From Pseudomonas putida (GTDB lineage Bacteria; Pseudomonadota; Gammaproteobacteria; Pseudomonadales; Pseudomonadaceae), in contig NZ_JANHLK010000004.1 of assembly GCF_028682635.1 (NCBI RefSeq), forward strand, positions 124,001-188,000: a stretch of 64,000 bases of DNA, given 5' to 3'. The translations under genes were made by a program, and so were the position numbers. Under the pieces are notes generated by a model. The model was not told the origin of the DNA and made no database searches. It saw only the letters and a program-made list of their open reading frames with translations. This document shows positions 8,760-15,816 of the stretch, piece by piece; positions within the stretch are counted from its first letter, which is position 1; every line of letters begins with the position of its first letter.

Positions 8760-9541
8760 TAGAGTTTATATCCCGGGTCGAGTTTATCGAGCTTGCGCAG
8801 CAGCGCCGGCCAGGCCAGCGCTCCGCCCATTCCTTGAGCACTTTTGGTGACACCGGCGATCATCGCCTTGGCCCCCGCGAGAATCTGCGGTTCGATGGCA
8901 ATCAGTTCGGCGCCACCGTTCTGCGCCATGACCTGGATATCGCAGGCGCGCTGAAAGATAAACATCGCCAGGAAGGTGTCGGCGATGGTGCTGCCACAAG
9001 TCAGCAGACCGTGGTTGTGCAGCATCAGGAAATTGTTTTCACCGAGGTCGGCTTGCAGTCGCGCCTTTTCCTCGTGGTTGAGGGCAACGCCTTCATAGGC
9101 GTGATACGCCAGGCTGGACAGGACAAACAGCGACTGCTGGCTGATCGGCAGAATGCCCTGGCGCTGCGCCGACACCGCCACGCCCGAAGCCGTATGGGTG
9201 TGCAGCACGCACACGACATCGTGGCGAACTTCATGCACCGCACTATGGATGGTGTACCCCGCCGGGTTGATCTCGTAGGGGCTGTCCATCAACTTGTTGC
9301 CGGCCTGATCGACCTTGACCAGGCTCGAGGCGGTAATTTCGTGAAACATCAGCCCATAGGGGTTGATCAGGAAGTCTTCGGTGCCGGGCACCTTGGCGGA
9401 GATGTGGGTGAAAATCAGATCATCCCAGCCATGCTGGGCGACCAGGCGGTAGCAGGCAGCGAGGTCGACGCGGGCCTGCCACTCGGCAGCGCTGACTTGG
9501 TCTTTGACGCTGGAAGCGGATTGGACGGGGGCTACGCTCAC
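8759..9541 (-). CDS. Class II aldolase/adducin-family protein
   Basis: 260 residues, the usual size for the family. The metal-binding histidines are visible: HTH at 114-116 and HNHG at 175-178. INPYGLMFHEI and IHSAVH also fit. Members cleave or epimerise sugar phosphates such as L-fuculose-1-phosphate, but this adducin-like subgroup has no assigned substrate. The start codon is GTG at 9541 (GTG AGC GTA), with GAGG 9 bases upstream. The gene is immediately upstream of, and overlaps by one base, the alpha/beta hydrolase gene, suggesting they act on a common compound. Confidence 0.85.
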   Translation of the reverse strand: MSVAPVQSASSVKDQVSAAEWQARVDLAACYRLVAQHGWDDLIFTHISAKVPGTEDFLINPYGLMFHEITASSLVKVDQAGNKLMDSPYEINPAGYTIHSAVHEVRHDVVCVLHTHTASGVAVSAQRQGILPISQQSLFVLSSLAYHAYEGVALNHEEKARLQADLGENNFLMLHNHGLLTCGSTIADTFLAMFIFQRACDIQVMAQNGGAELIAIEPQILAGAKAMIAGVTKSAQGMGGALAWPALLRKLDKLDPGYKL

Positions 9542-9663
9542 GAAAAGGAACCTCGGTTTTTATTATGGAGTGTTTCCAATGACTACCGAGTCTAGTCACC
9601 CTCCGAGGTTCGCGTAGTTGCATTGGCAGCCAGCTTGATGGCCGAGCGAGTCAGCGGTGTCGA

Positions 9664-10119
9664 TCAGCCCCGCAGGGCGTCGACCAGTTCCGCCAGCCAA
9701 GGCTCGGCGTCCGTTTCCGGGGTCACGCTTTCACTGGCGTCCAGGCGCAGCATCGGCAGGACTTCGACAATGCCCAACTCACCGAACAGCTCGCGCATCA
9801 GCTCACCACCGCCGCAAAAGGTATCGCCATAGCTCGCATCGCCCAGGCCGATCACCGCCCCCGGCAAGCCTCGCCAGGCACTGGGCAGCAGGTCGCGAAT
9901 CATCGAGTACAGGGGCTGCAGGTTGTCCGGCAGCTCGCCCATGCCGGTGGTCGACGTCACCGCCAGCAAGGCTTCGGGCGCGAAGGCCTGAAGATCGGCG
10001 AGGCTGGCACGGGGGTTGTGGAAGGTTTCGAAACCGGCGTCTTTCAAAATATTGGTGGCATGGCGGGCAACTTCTTCAGCCGTGCCGTACACCGAGCCGG
10101 AAATGATGGCGACTTTCAT
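9664..10119 (-). CDS. Flavodoxin (MioC-like)
   Basis: 151 residues. The FMN phosphate-binding loop is at the start (SGSVYGTAEEVA, about 8-19), followed by TSTTGMGELPDN and GLGDASYGDTFCGGG, the flavin-contacting loops. It is a small soluble electron carrier; its partner is not evident. The ATG at 10119 is preferred to the TTG just before it; AGGA lies 7-8 bases upstream. It stands alone, divergent from the LOV gene. Confidence 0.9.
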   Translation of the reverse strand: MKVAIISGSVYGTAEEVARHATNILKDAGFETFHNPRASLADLQAFAPEALLAVTSTTGMGELPDNLQPLYSMIRDLLPSAWRGLPGAVIGLGDASYGDTFCGGGELMRELFGELGIVEVLPMLRLDASESVTPETDAEPWLAELVDALRG

Positions 10120-10221
10120 CAATCTGATCCTGAAGCTGAATAAAAGACCGGGATATTAACAGCACGGTCTGGATTGTTCTTTTAGAATCCCACAGACGAC
10201 CAACAAGGAAGGGTTTTACCG

Positions 10222-10698
10222 ATGATCAACGCGAAGCTGCTGCAGCTGGCGATCAATGCCTCCAACGACGGTATCGTGATTGCCGAAAAGGAAGGCGATC
10301 AGGACAAGATCCTGATCTACGTCAACCCGGCTTTCGAACGCCTCACCGGCTACACCAGCGAAGAAATCCTCTACCAGGATTGCCGCTTCCTGCAGTCAGG
10401 CGACCGCGACCAGGACGCCTTGCCGAAGATTCGTGACGCACTGGACAGTGAAGGCTCCTGCCGGGAAATCCTGCGCAACTACCGCAAGGATGGCACGCCG
10501 TTCTGGAACGAACTGTCGCTTTCGACGGTGAAAAGTCCGAGTGACGGGCAGGTTTATTTCATTGGCGTACAGAAGGACGTGACCATCCAGGTCAAGGCGC
10601 AGCAGCGAGTGGTGCAGCTTGAAGCGCAATTGGCCGAGGTCCAGGCCGAGCTTGATGCGCTCAAAGCGACGAACGGCAAAAACAAAACCGCGAATTAA
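10222..10698 (+). CDS. Short LOV blue-light photoreceptor
   Basis: 158 residues, a single LOV/PAS core with short flanking helices, closely resembling P. putida PpSB1-LOV. The photoactive cysteine is Cys54 in YQDCRFLQ; the FMN-binding residues around YVNPAFERLTGY, REILRNYRKDG and FWNELSL are present. Absence of an output domain is typical of short LOV proteins, whose C-terminal J-alpha helix (here VVQLEAQLAEVQAELDAL) mediates dimerisation and partner contact. Blue light would form a Cys-FMN adduct. AAGGAAGG precedes the ATG. It lies next to a LitR-type MerR gene and pterin genes, which suggests a light-response circuit. Confidence 0.93.
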   Translation: MINAKLLQLAINASNDGIVIAEKEGDQDKILIYVNPAFERLTGYTSEEILYQDCRFLQSGDRDQDALPKIRDALDSEGSCREILRNYRKDGTPFWNELSLSTVKSPSDGQVYFIGVQKDVTIQVKAQQRVVQLEAQLAEVQAELDALKATNGKNKTAN

Positions 10699-10752
10699 TT
10701 GTCATTAACTACAATCACCAGTGCCTCTGTAACTAAATTTTTCGAGCCCATC

Positions 10753-11358
10753 ATGCAACGCGACGCGCTCCTCACCCAGGACGAGCTGGATTTTATCCAG
10801 ACCATGCAACACAACCCGCAGCTGAATGTGCGGGATGCGACGTCGAGCCTGCTGGTAAACGGTGGCTCGCAGATCCGTGACCTTCTCACGCGCCTGGCCG
10901 CGCATGAGCAGGTCACCCTGCAAGCCAACTTCGAAAACCAGCAAATGACCTTCCCCCTGCATTTGGTGGAAGACGAATTTCATGCCATGCACCTGCGCCT
11001 GGGCGTGCCGAGCATTTATGAAGGCGGGCCATCGGTCCGGCCATGGCGGCTGGTACTCGACGAACCGGTGGCGCTGGAAAACGCCAAGGGCCAACCCGGC
11101 ACCCTGTGGGTGCACGAAGTATCGTTCAAAGGGGTGTTGCTGGAGATTCGCAACAAGACCAAGGCACCCAAGCATTTCGCCTTGTGGTTCAGCCCATCAG
11201 GTTATGAGCGGATCGCCTTGCGTGGCACGCTGGAAAAAGAAACCGAGCGGGGTTTCTTTGCCTACCAACTGAGCCAGAACGACCTGGATGAAACCGAGCG
11301 CCTGCGCCAGTTCATTCTGCAACAACATCGCTTGACCCATCCTACCCTGCACCTCTGA
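10753..11358 (+). CDS. Conserved hypothetical protein between LOV and MerR genes (possible PilZ/YcgR-like fold)
   Basis: 201 residues from the ATG at 10753. An upstream TTG at 10699 would add 18 residues, but neither has a strong ribosome binding site. No signal peptide or membrane segment. I do not recognise the family with confidence. The N-terminal part is helical; the middle (VTLQANFENQQMTFPLHLVEDEF) and the later strands (VSFKGVLLEI, IALRGTLEKE) are compatible with two small beta-barrels, as in YcgR-type PilZ proteins. The cyclic-di-GMP motif RxxxR...DxSxxG is not present. The position directly after the LOV gene, same strand, 54 bases away, suggests a functional link. Confidence 0.6.
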   Translation: MQRDALLTQDELDFIQTMQHNPQLNVRDATSSLLVNGGSQIRDLLTRLAAHEQVTLQANFENQQMTFPLHLVEDEFHAMHLRLGVPSIYEGGPSVRPWRLVLDEPVALENAKGQPGTLWVHEVSFKGVLLEIRNKTKAPKHFALWFSPSGYERIALRGTLEKETERGFFAYQLSQNDLDETERLRQFILQQHRLTHPTLHL

Positions 11359-11391
11359 GCCCTGCCCTTCTGAATCCTGCCCTTCTGAACA

Positions 11392-12351
11392 TCAGGTATC
11401 CAGGTTGCCCGCCAGAAACTGGTTGAGGCGCTGACGCATCACCGTTCCCTCATTTCCCAGGCATCCGATCGATGACCCGGCGAGGTTTTCCTGCGCCAGG
11501 TCGCACGCATCACCGGCCAGCAGCAAAGGGCAATCCAGGCTCATCGCCAGACGATTCAGGCGCCGGGGCAAGTCGGGGCTGGGGACGTGGTTGGAAAACA
11601 GCACCAGCGCCCGGGGCTTGATCCTTTCGCAGACCAGGGTCAGTTCGTCGAACGGTTGGCCGGTGGTCAGCACCCGCACCCCCATTTGATCGTTTGCGAG
11701 GAACAACGCGGCGATCAGCAATTCAAGCTCGCGACACTGGCCTGCCAAGGCGCTCACGATGACGCGCCTGGGGTGCCTGTCACGGATCAACAGCAGGCGC
11801 TGCACCACCCGTGAGCGCAGGAAACCATCGAGGAACAACCACTCGCTGGCCCGGCCAAACGTGTCCTGGCGCTGCAGCAATTGCCGCCACAGCGGAAGAA
11901 GGATGTCCTGGAAAACAACCGGCTGGGAGTAGCTGGAAAAAATCTGCCCATAGACCTGCTCCAGCCGGGCGTCGTCAAAAGCGCTGACGGCAGCCGCAAG
12001 CTGTTGCTGCCATTGTGCGTAATCGGCCTGCACCAGATTGTTGGGAATGATGTGGGCCAGTGCCTGTAACGGCGCTGCCTTGGCCAGGATCTTGCTGATC
12101 TTGCTGACCGCTACCCCGCGTTCGATCCAGTTGAGGATGCTGCGCACCCGCTCGATATCGGTCATCGAATACAGGCGGTGCCCGCTTTCGGTGCGAGTGG
12201 GCACGATCAGGCCATGCCGTCGCTCCCATGCGCGAAGCGTGACCGGGTTAACACCGGTAAGGCGCGCCACCTCGCGAATCGGAAAAAGCTCTTCCCGTTC
12301 CAGGGAGAGCGCCGGTGACACATCCAGGTCAACGTCGGTCAAGACAGGCAT
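11392..12351 (-). CDS. MerR-family regulator of the LitR/CarH type, class II-like
   Basis: 319 residues. An N-terminal MerR helix-turn-helix (LFPIREVARLTGVNPVTLRAWERRHGL region, about 22-48) is followed by GHRLYSMTDIERV. The C-terminal half resembles the cobalamin-binding module of CarH/LitR but I cannot find the E/DxH cobalamin signature; it carries five cysteines (CREL, CERI, CPLL, CDLA, CLGN). This fits the class II LitR proteins (PplR) described in P. putida, which work with a short LOV protein in light-responsive transcription. The promoter on this strand has a 19-base spacer between -35 and -10, the MerR hallmark, implying autoregulation. Divergent from the ABM-fol cluster. Confidence 0.8.
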   Translation of the reverse strand: MPVLTDVDLDVSPALSLEREELFPIREVARLTGVNPVTLRAWERRHGLIVPTRTESGHRLYSMTDIERVRSILNWIERGVAVSKISKILAKAAPLQALAHIIPNNLVQADYAQWQQQLAAAVSAFDDARLEQVYGQIFSSYSQPVVFQDILLPLWRQLLQRQDTFGRASEWLFLDGFLRSRVVQRLLLIRDRHPRRVIVSALAGQCRELELLIAALFLANDQMGVRVLTTGQPFDELTLVCERIKPRALVLFSNHVPSPDLPRRLNRLAMSLDCPLLLAGDACDLAQENLAGSSIGCLGNEGTVMRQRLNQFLAGNLDT

Positions 12352-12373
12352 TTATCGGCCTACATCCATGTGT

Positions 12374-12432
12374 GGTTCAAATCCCATTGTACCTCCGCTG
12401 CACCTCTATGGTTCAAGGCATAGATTGTTACC
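12374..12432. promoter_or_regulatory. Two inverted repeats in the divergent litR/ABM control region
   Basis: GGTTCAA-N6-TTGTACC (12374-12393, one mismatch) and GGTTCAA-N8-TTGTTACC (12410-12432). The same half-sites are used twice, and they overlap the -35 and -10 of the minus-strand promoter. Candidate operators for the MerR-family protein. Confidence 0.5.
12386..12416 (-). promoter_or_regulatory. MerR-type promoter (19-base spacer) for the litR-like gene
   Basis: On the minus strand, -35 TTGAAC (12416-12411) and -10 TACAAT (12391-12386) are separated by exactly 19 bases. Such over-long spacers are typical of promoters activated or repressed by MerR-family proteins. The distance to the gene start at 12351 is about 35 bases. 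Confidence 0.65.
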
Positions 12433-12559
12433 GAGCCACTGACGTCGCGGGTAGAATCAGGAATAATTTTTGCTTGTCCCAAGATGCAGCCCACCACCCC
12501 GGCGCTGCGCCTGGCGAAACTCCTACCCGGAGCGACGCATTTGTTTACGGAGATACATG

Positions 12560-13129
12560 ATGTCTACCTCCCCCGTCACGCTGATGGTGGCGCGCCGCGT
12601 CGCCGATGGGCGTTATCAGGACCTGATGGTCTGGTTGCGCGAAGGCGAACAACTGGCCACCGACTTCCCCGGTTACCTGGGCTCCGGCGTGCTCGCTCCG
12701 CCGCCCGACGATAACGAATTCCAGATCATCTTCCGCTTCGCCGACGAGCCGACGCTGCACGCCTGGGAGCACTCGGCTTCGCGTACCGCCTGGCTGGCCC
12801 GTGGCAGCGATCTGTTCGCTCACCCGAAGGAACATCGGGTGAGCGGCATCGAAGGCTGGTTCGGTGCAGCGGGACAACGCCCGCCGCGCTGGAAACAGGC
12901 AGTTGCGATCTGGCTGGCGTTTTTTCCGGTGTCGCTGTTGTTCAATTTTGTACTTGGGCCGTTGCTGAGTGAGATGACGCTGTTGCCTCGCGTGCTGATC
13001 AGCACCCTGTGCCTGACGCCGTTGATGGTCTATTTCTTCATTCCGTTGTCGACCCGTTTGTTGGCCAATTGGTTGAATGGCACATCTGCACGACCGTTGC
13101 CTATTCGACCGTCCACCCAAAACCGCTGA
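12560..13129 (+). CDS. ABM-domain (antibiotic biosynthesis monooxygenase-like) membrane protein
   Basis: 189 residues. The N-terminal ~95 residues look like an ABM/DABB fold (VTLMVARRVADGRYQDLMVWL, FPGYLGSGVL, FQIIFRFAD, HAWEHS), and the C-terminal half has two membrane segments (AVAIWLAFFPVSLLFNFVLG; VLISTLCLTPLMVYFFIPL). ABM domains are small ferredoxin-like dimers, some of which degrade haem or oxidise polyketides; no substrate is assigned here. GGAG lies 7 bases before the ATG at 12560; an ATG at 12557 is also possible. It is the first gene of the cluster running into folM-folE-folX and is divergent from the LitR-like gene. Confidence 0.75.
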   Translation: MSTSPVTLMVARRVADGRYQDLMVWLREGEQLATDFPGYLGSGVLAPPPDDNEFQIIFRFADEPTLHAWEHSASRTAWLARGSDLFAHPKEHRVSGIEGWFGAAGQRPPRWKQAVAIWLAFFPVSLLFNFVLGPLLSEMTLLPRVLISTLCLTPLMVYFFIPLSTRLLANWLNGTSARPLPIRPSTQNR

Positions 13130-13189
13130 AATAGGTAGACCGCCCGCGTCGCTGGTATAGTTTTGCTCTTACCGCGATGCGAGCCGTTC

Positions 13190-13900
13190 ATGACTTCTAC
13201 CGCAGCCCCCATTCTCATCACCGGTGCCGGCCAACGTGTCGGCCTGCATTGCGCGCAGCGCTTGCTCGAAGACGGTCATCGGGTGATTTTCAGTTACCGC
13301 AGTGAACGTCCCGGCGTGCAAACCCTGCGTGACCTGGGGGCGATCGGGCTGTTCGCGGACTTCTCCAGCGAAGCAGGGATCGTCACCTTCATCAGTGAAC
13401 TGAAAACCCATACCGACAGCCTGCGAGCGATAATCCACAACGCCTCCGAATGGCTGGCCGAAACACCGGACACCGATGCCACGGCCTTCACCCGCATGTT
13501 CAGCGTGCACATGCTGGCGCCTTACCTGATCAACCTGCACTGCGCCGACCTGCTCGAACGCTCGAGCCCCGCCGACATCGTGCACATCAGCGATGACGTG
13601 ACCCGCAAGGGCAGCAGCAAGCACATCGGCTACTGCGCCAGCAAAGCCGGGCTCGACAGCCTGACCCTGTCCTTCGCCGCCAAATATGCGCCCGGCATCA
13701 AGGTCAACGGAATCGCCCCCGCCCTGCTACTGTTCAATCCCGACGATGATGCGGCCTATCGCGCCAAGGCACTGGCCAAATCCGCGCTGGGCATCGAACC
13801 TGGCAGCGAAGTGATCTATCAGAGCCTGCGTTATCTGCTCGACAACCCTTATGTCACCGGCACCACCCTGACCGTCAACGGCGGAAGGCACATCAAATAA
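13190..13900 (+). CDS. folM: Dihydromonapterin reductase FolM
   Basis: 236 residues, SDR family. Instead of the usual TGxxxGxG the cofactor loop reads TGAGQRVG, as in FolM/pteridine reductases. Catalytic Tyr and Lys lie in YCASKAG, after HISDDVTRKG. It reduces dihydromonapterin (and dihydrofolate) to the tetrahydro form; in pseudomonads tetrahydromonapterin is the cofactor of phenylalanine hydroxylase. Start chosen at the ATG matching the usual N-terminus (TSTAAPILITGAG). It is 19 bases upstream of folE and shares a pathway with folE and folX. Confidence 0.9.
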   Translation: MTSTAAPILITGAGQRVGLHCAQRLLEDGHRVIFSYRSERPGVQTLRDLGAIGLFADFSSEAGIVTFISELKTHTDSLRAIIHNASEWLAETPDTDATAFTRMFSVHMLAPYLINLHCADLLERSSPADIVHISDDVTRKGSSKHIGYCASKAGLDSLTLSFAAKYAPGIKVNGIAPALLLFNPDDDAAYRAKALAKSALGIEPGSEVIYQSLRYLLDNPYVTGTTLTVNGGRHIK

Positions 13901-13919
13901 GTGTCCCTGAGGAACTTCC

Positions 13920-14495
13920 ATGACGCTTTCGCTACCCCATAATCGCCTGTCACAGAGTTATCGCGAGATCCTCATCGGGCTCGGAGAGAACCCAGATCGC
14001 GAAGGCCTGCGTGATACGCCGCTGCGCGCGGCCAAAGCCATGCAGTACCTGTGTCATGGTTACGAGCAAAGTGTCGAGGAAATCATCAACGGCGCCTTGT
14101 TCGCGTCCGACAACGATGAAATGGTGATCGTCGACAACATCGAGCTGTATTCGCTGTGCGAACATCACATGCTGCCCTTCATCGGCAAGGCGCATGTGGC
14201 TTATATTCCAACGGGCAAGGTGCTGGGGCTGTCGAAGATTGCGCGGCTGGTGGACATGTTCGCCCGTCGCCTGCAGATCCAGGAAAACCTCACCCGGCAA
14301 ATCGCCGACGCCGTGCAACAGGTGACCGGCGCGGCCGGCGTCGCCGTGGTCATCGAAGCGCAGCACATGTGCATGATGATGCGCGGCGTCGAAAAACAGA
14401 ATTCGACCATGAACACCTCGGTGATGCTCGGCGCCTTTCGCGAGTCGAGCAACACCCGCCAGGAGTTCCTGCAATTGATTGGACGGAGCAAGTAG
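13920..14495 (+). CDS. folE: GTP cyclohydrolase I (FolE)
   Basis: 191 residues. Converts GTP to 7,8-dihydroneopterin triphosphate, the first step of pterin and folate synthesis. The zinc and active-site residues are visible in [12 protein letters not shown] and in [14 protein letters not shown], and [16 protein letters not shown] is the conserved centre. AGGAAC precedes the ATG. Pseudomonas often has two folE paralogues; this copy, clustered with folM and folX, probably feeds the monapterin branch. Downstream of a candidate light-regulated control region. Confidence 0.95.
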   Translation: MTLSLPHNRLSQSYREILIGLGENPDREGLRDTPLRAAKAMQYLCHGYEQSVEEIINGALFASDNDEMVIVDNIELYSLCEHHMLPFIGKAHVAYIPTGKVLGLSKIARLVDMFARRLQIQENLTRQIADAVQQVTGAAGVAVVIEAQHMCMMMRGVEKQNSTMNTSVMLGAFRESSNTRQEFLQLIGRSK

Positions 14496-14497
14496 CA

Positions 14498-14869
14498 ATG
14501 CCACAACTTCAACCAGGCATGGCGCGCATCCGGGTCAAGGACCTGTGCCTGCGCACCTACATCGGCATCAACGAGGATGAAATCCTCAACAAGCAGGATG
14601 TGCTGATCAACCTCACCATTCTGTACGCAGCCCAGGAAGCGGTGCGCGACAACGATATCGATCACGCGCTGAACTACCGCACCATCACCAAGGCGATCAT
14701 CGCCCACGTGGAAGGCAATCGTTTTGCCCTGCTCGAACGCCTGACCCAGGAGTTGCTGGACCTGGTCATGGCCAACGAGTCGGTACTGTACGCCGAAGTC
14801 GAAGTCGACAAGCCCCACGCCCTGCGATTCGCCGAGTCGGTGTCGATAACGCTTGCAGCGAGCCGCTAG
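14498..14869 (+). CDS. folX: Dihydroneopterin triphosphate 2'-epimerase (FolX)
   Basis: 123 residues. Closely resembles E. coli Fol[57 protein letters not shown], and the [14 protein letters not shown] end. It epimerises dihydroneopterin triphosphate to the monapterin form, the substrate line for FolM. GGAG inside the end of folE precedes its ATG, which is 2 bases after the folE stop. A related family is dihydroneopterin aldolase (FolB), but the overall match to FolX is better. Confidence 0.92.
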   Translation: MPQLQPGMARIRVKDLCLRTYIGINEDEILNKQDVLINLTILYAAQEAVRDNDIDHALNYRTITKAIIAHVEGNRFALLERLTQELLDLVMANESVLYAEVEVDKPHALRFAESVSITLAASR

Positions 14870-14949
14870 CTTCAAGCTTCAAGCCGCAAGCTGTAAACTT
14901 CACCTCACCGCCAACCATCTTGCAGCTTGAAGCTTGCCGCTTGAAGCTG
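14868..14949. repeat. Long inverted repeat of a different type from the REPs
   Basis: AGCTTCAAGCTTCAAGC...GCAAGCTG on the left pairs with CAGCTTGAAGCTTGC...TTGAAGCT on the right, about 80 bases in all. It overlaps the stop codon of folX. It lacks the GTAGGAGC/GTGGGAGC heads of the other repeats here. Confidence 0.8.
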
Positions 14950-14965
14950 TCTCACAGAGCCCCCC

Positions 14966-15262
14966 ATGACCGATCAAGAACGCCTTGAGCTCGAAGCCGC
15001 CGCCTTCCGCCGGCTGGTGGCCCACCTGGACAGCCGCAAGGATGTGCAGAACATCGACCTGATGAACCTTTCCGGTTTCTGCCGCAACTGCCTGTCCAAG
15101 TGGTACAAGGCCGCGGCCGACGAGCGCCAGATCGAGGTCAGCCTCGATGACGCCCGCGAAGTGGTCTACGGCATGCCGTACGCCGAGTGGAAAGCCCAAT
15201 TTCAGCAAGAAGCCAGCGCCGAACAACAAGCGGCGTTCGCCAAAGGAAAACCCAATGAGTGA
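14966..15262 (+). CDS. DUF1244 family protein
   Basis: 98 residues, small and soluble. Family pattern visible: AFRRLVAHL...RKDVQNIDLMNLSGFCRNCLSKWY, and YGMPYAEWKAQFQ. The CxxC (CRNC) is characteristic and may bind metal or be redox-active. Function unknown. Its last 8 bases overlap the following HopJ-like gene, so the two are probably co-translated. Confidence 0.85.
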   Translation: MTDQERLELEAAAFRRLVAHLDSRKDVQNIDLMNLSGFCRNCLSKWYKAAADERQIEVSLDDAREVVYGMPYAEWKAQFQQEASAEQQAAFAKGKPNE

Positions 15263-15593
15263 TTTGAACACCCTGCGCGCCAGCCTCAAGAGCGGCGAAC
15301 ACGTCTTCGCCGACACCCTGGCATTCATTGCCGCCGGTTACGACTACCAGCCCCAGGCCTTCAACAATGGCGGCGTGGAAAACGCCGCCGGGCAGAACGA
15401 AGGCTCGTGCAAGACCTTGGGCCTGGCATTGCTGGAAGGCCTGAGCGATGACGAAGCACTGCTGGCGTTCGGCGAGCATTACCGTTCGGTGCTGACGACG
15501 CCTGAGGGCAGCGATCACGGCAATATTCGTGCGTTGATGGTGCATGGCCTGGCCGGGGTGAAATTCACCCAGCAGCCCCTGACCCGCCGCTGA
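15255..15593 (+). CDS. HopJ-family protein
   Basis: 112 residues. Matches the HopJ type III effector family (FADTLAFIAAGYDYQPQAFNNGGVENAAGQNEGSCK pattern, LLAFGEHYRSVL, HGNIRALM). The name comes from a P. syringae candidate effector, but homologues are widespread in bacteria without type III secretion, and nothing here suggests secretion. AAAGGA precedes the ATG, which lies inside the end of the DUF1244 gene. Probably a housekeeping protein of unknown role. Confidence 0.85.
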   Translation: MSDLNTLRASLKSGEHVFADTLAFIAAGYDYQPQAFNNGGVENAAGQNEGSCKTLGLALLEGLSDDEALLAFGEHYRSVLTTPEGSDHGNIRALMVHGLAGVKFTQQPLTRR

Positions 15594-15595
15594 TC

Positions 15596-15683
15596 CCTGT
15601 AGGAGCCGGCTTGCCGGCGAAGGCGTCCTGAGGGGTGATGCCAAATTCAAGGGCCCCTTCGCTGGCAAGCCAGCTCCTACAGG
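15596..15683. repeat. Paired REP element
   Basis: Arms CCTGTAGGAGCCGGCTTGCCGGC and GCTGGCAAGCCAGCTCCTACAGG in inverted orientation; each arm can fold by itself. Located after the HopJ-like gene. Confidence 0.9.
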
Positions 15684-15816
15684 TTCTGCGTCTGTTTTTG
15701 GAATGTTCAACACATCCCGACTTTTAAGATTAACCCGCTCACTTTATTTCGTTTGCCCGCCACCGCTGCACGCGGCTTAGATAAAAGAAGCCTCCCTTCT
15801 TCCGAGCCGACTACCC

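Noticed and set aside
10710..10731. TACA-N14-TGTA inverted repeat before the unknown gene after the LOV gene, resembling a LitR operator
   Set aside because: The spacing is 14 rather than 12 bases and the outer bases do not fit the consensus I recall; chance is likely.
12470..12559. Upstream extension of the ABM gene
   Set aside because: The added residues are Arg/Pro/Cys-rich and unlike the family, and GGAG sits just before 12560.
14156..14497. Plus-strand frame that would extend folX far into folE
   Set aside because: It runs through folE in another frame; the FolX homology begins exactly at the ATG at 14498.
15255..15593. HopJ-like protein as a secreted effector
   Set aside because: No type III secretion genes, chaperone or hrp box are nearby, and the family is widespread in organisms without such systems.
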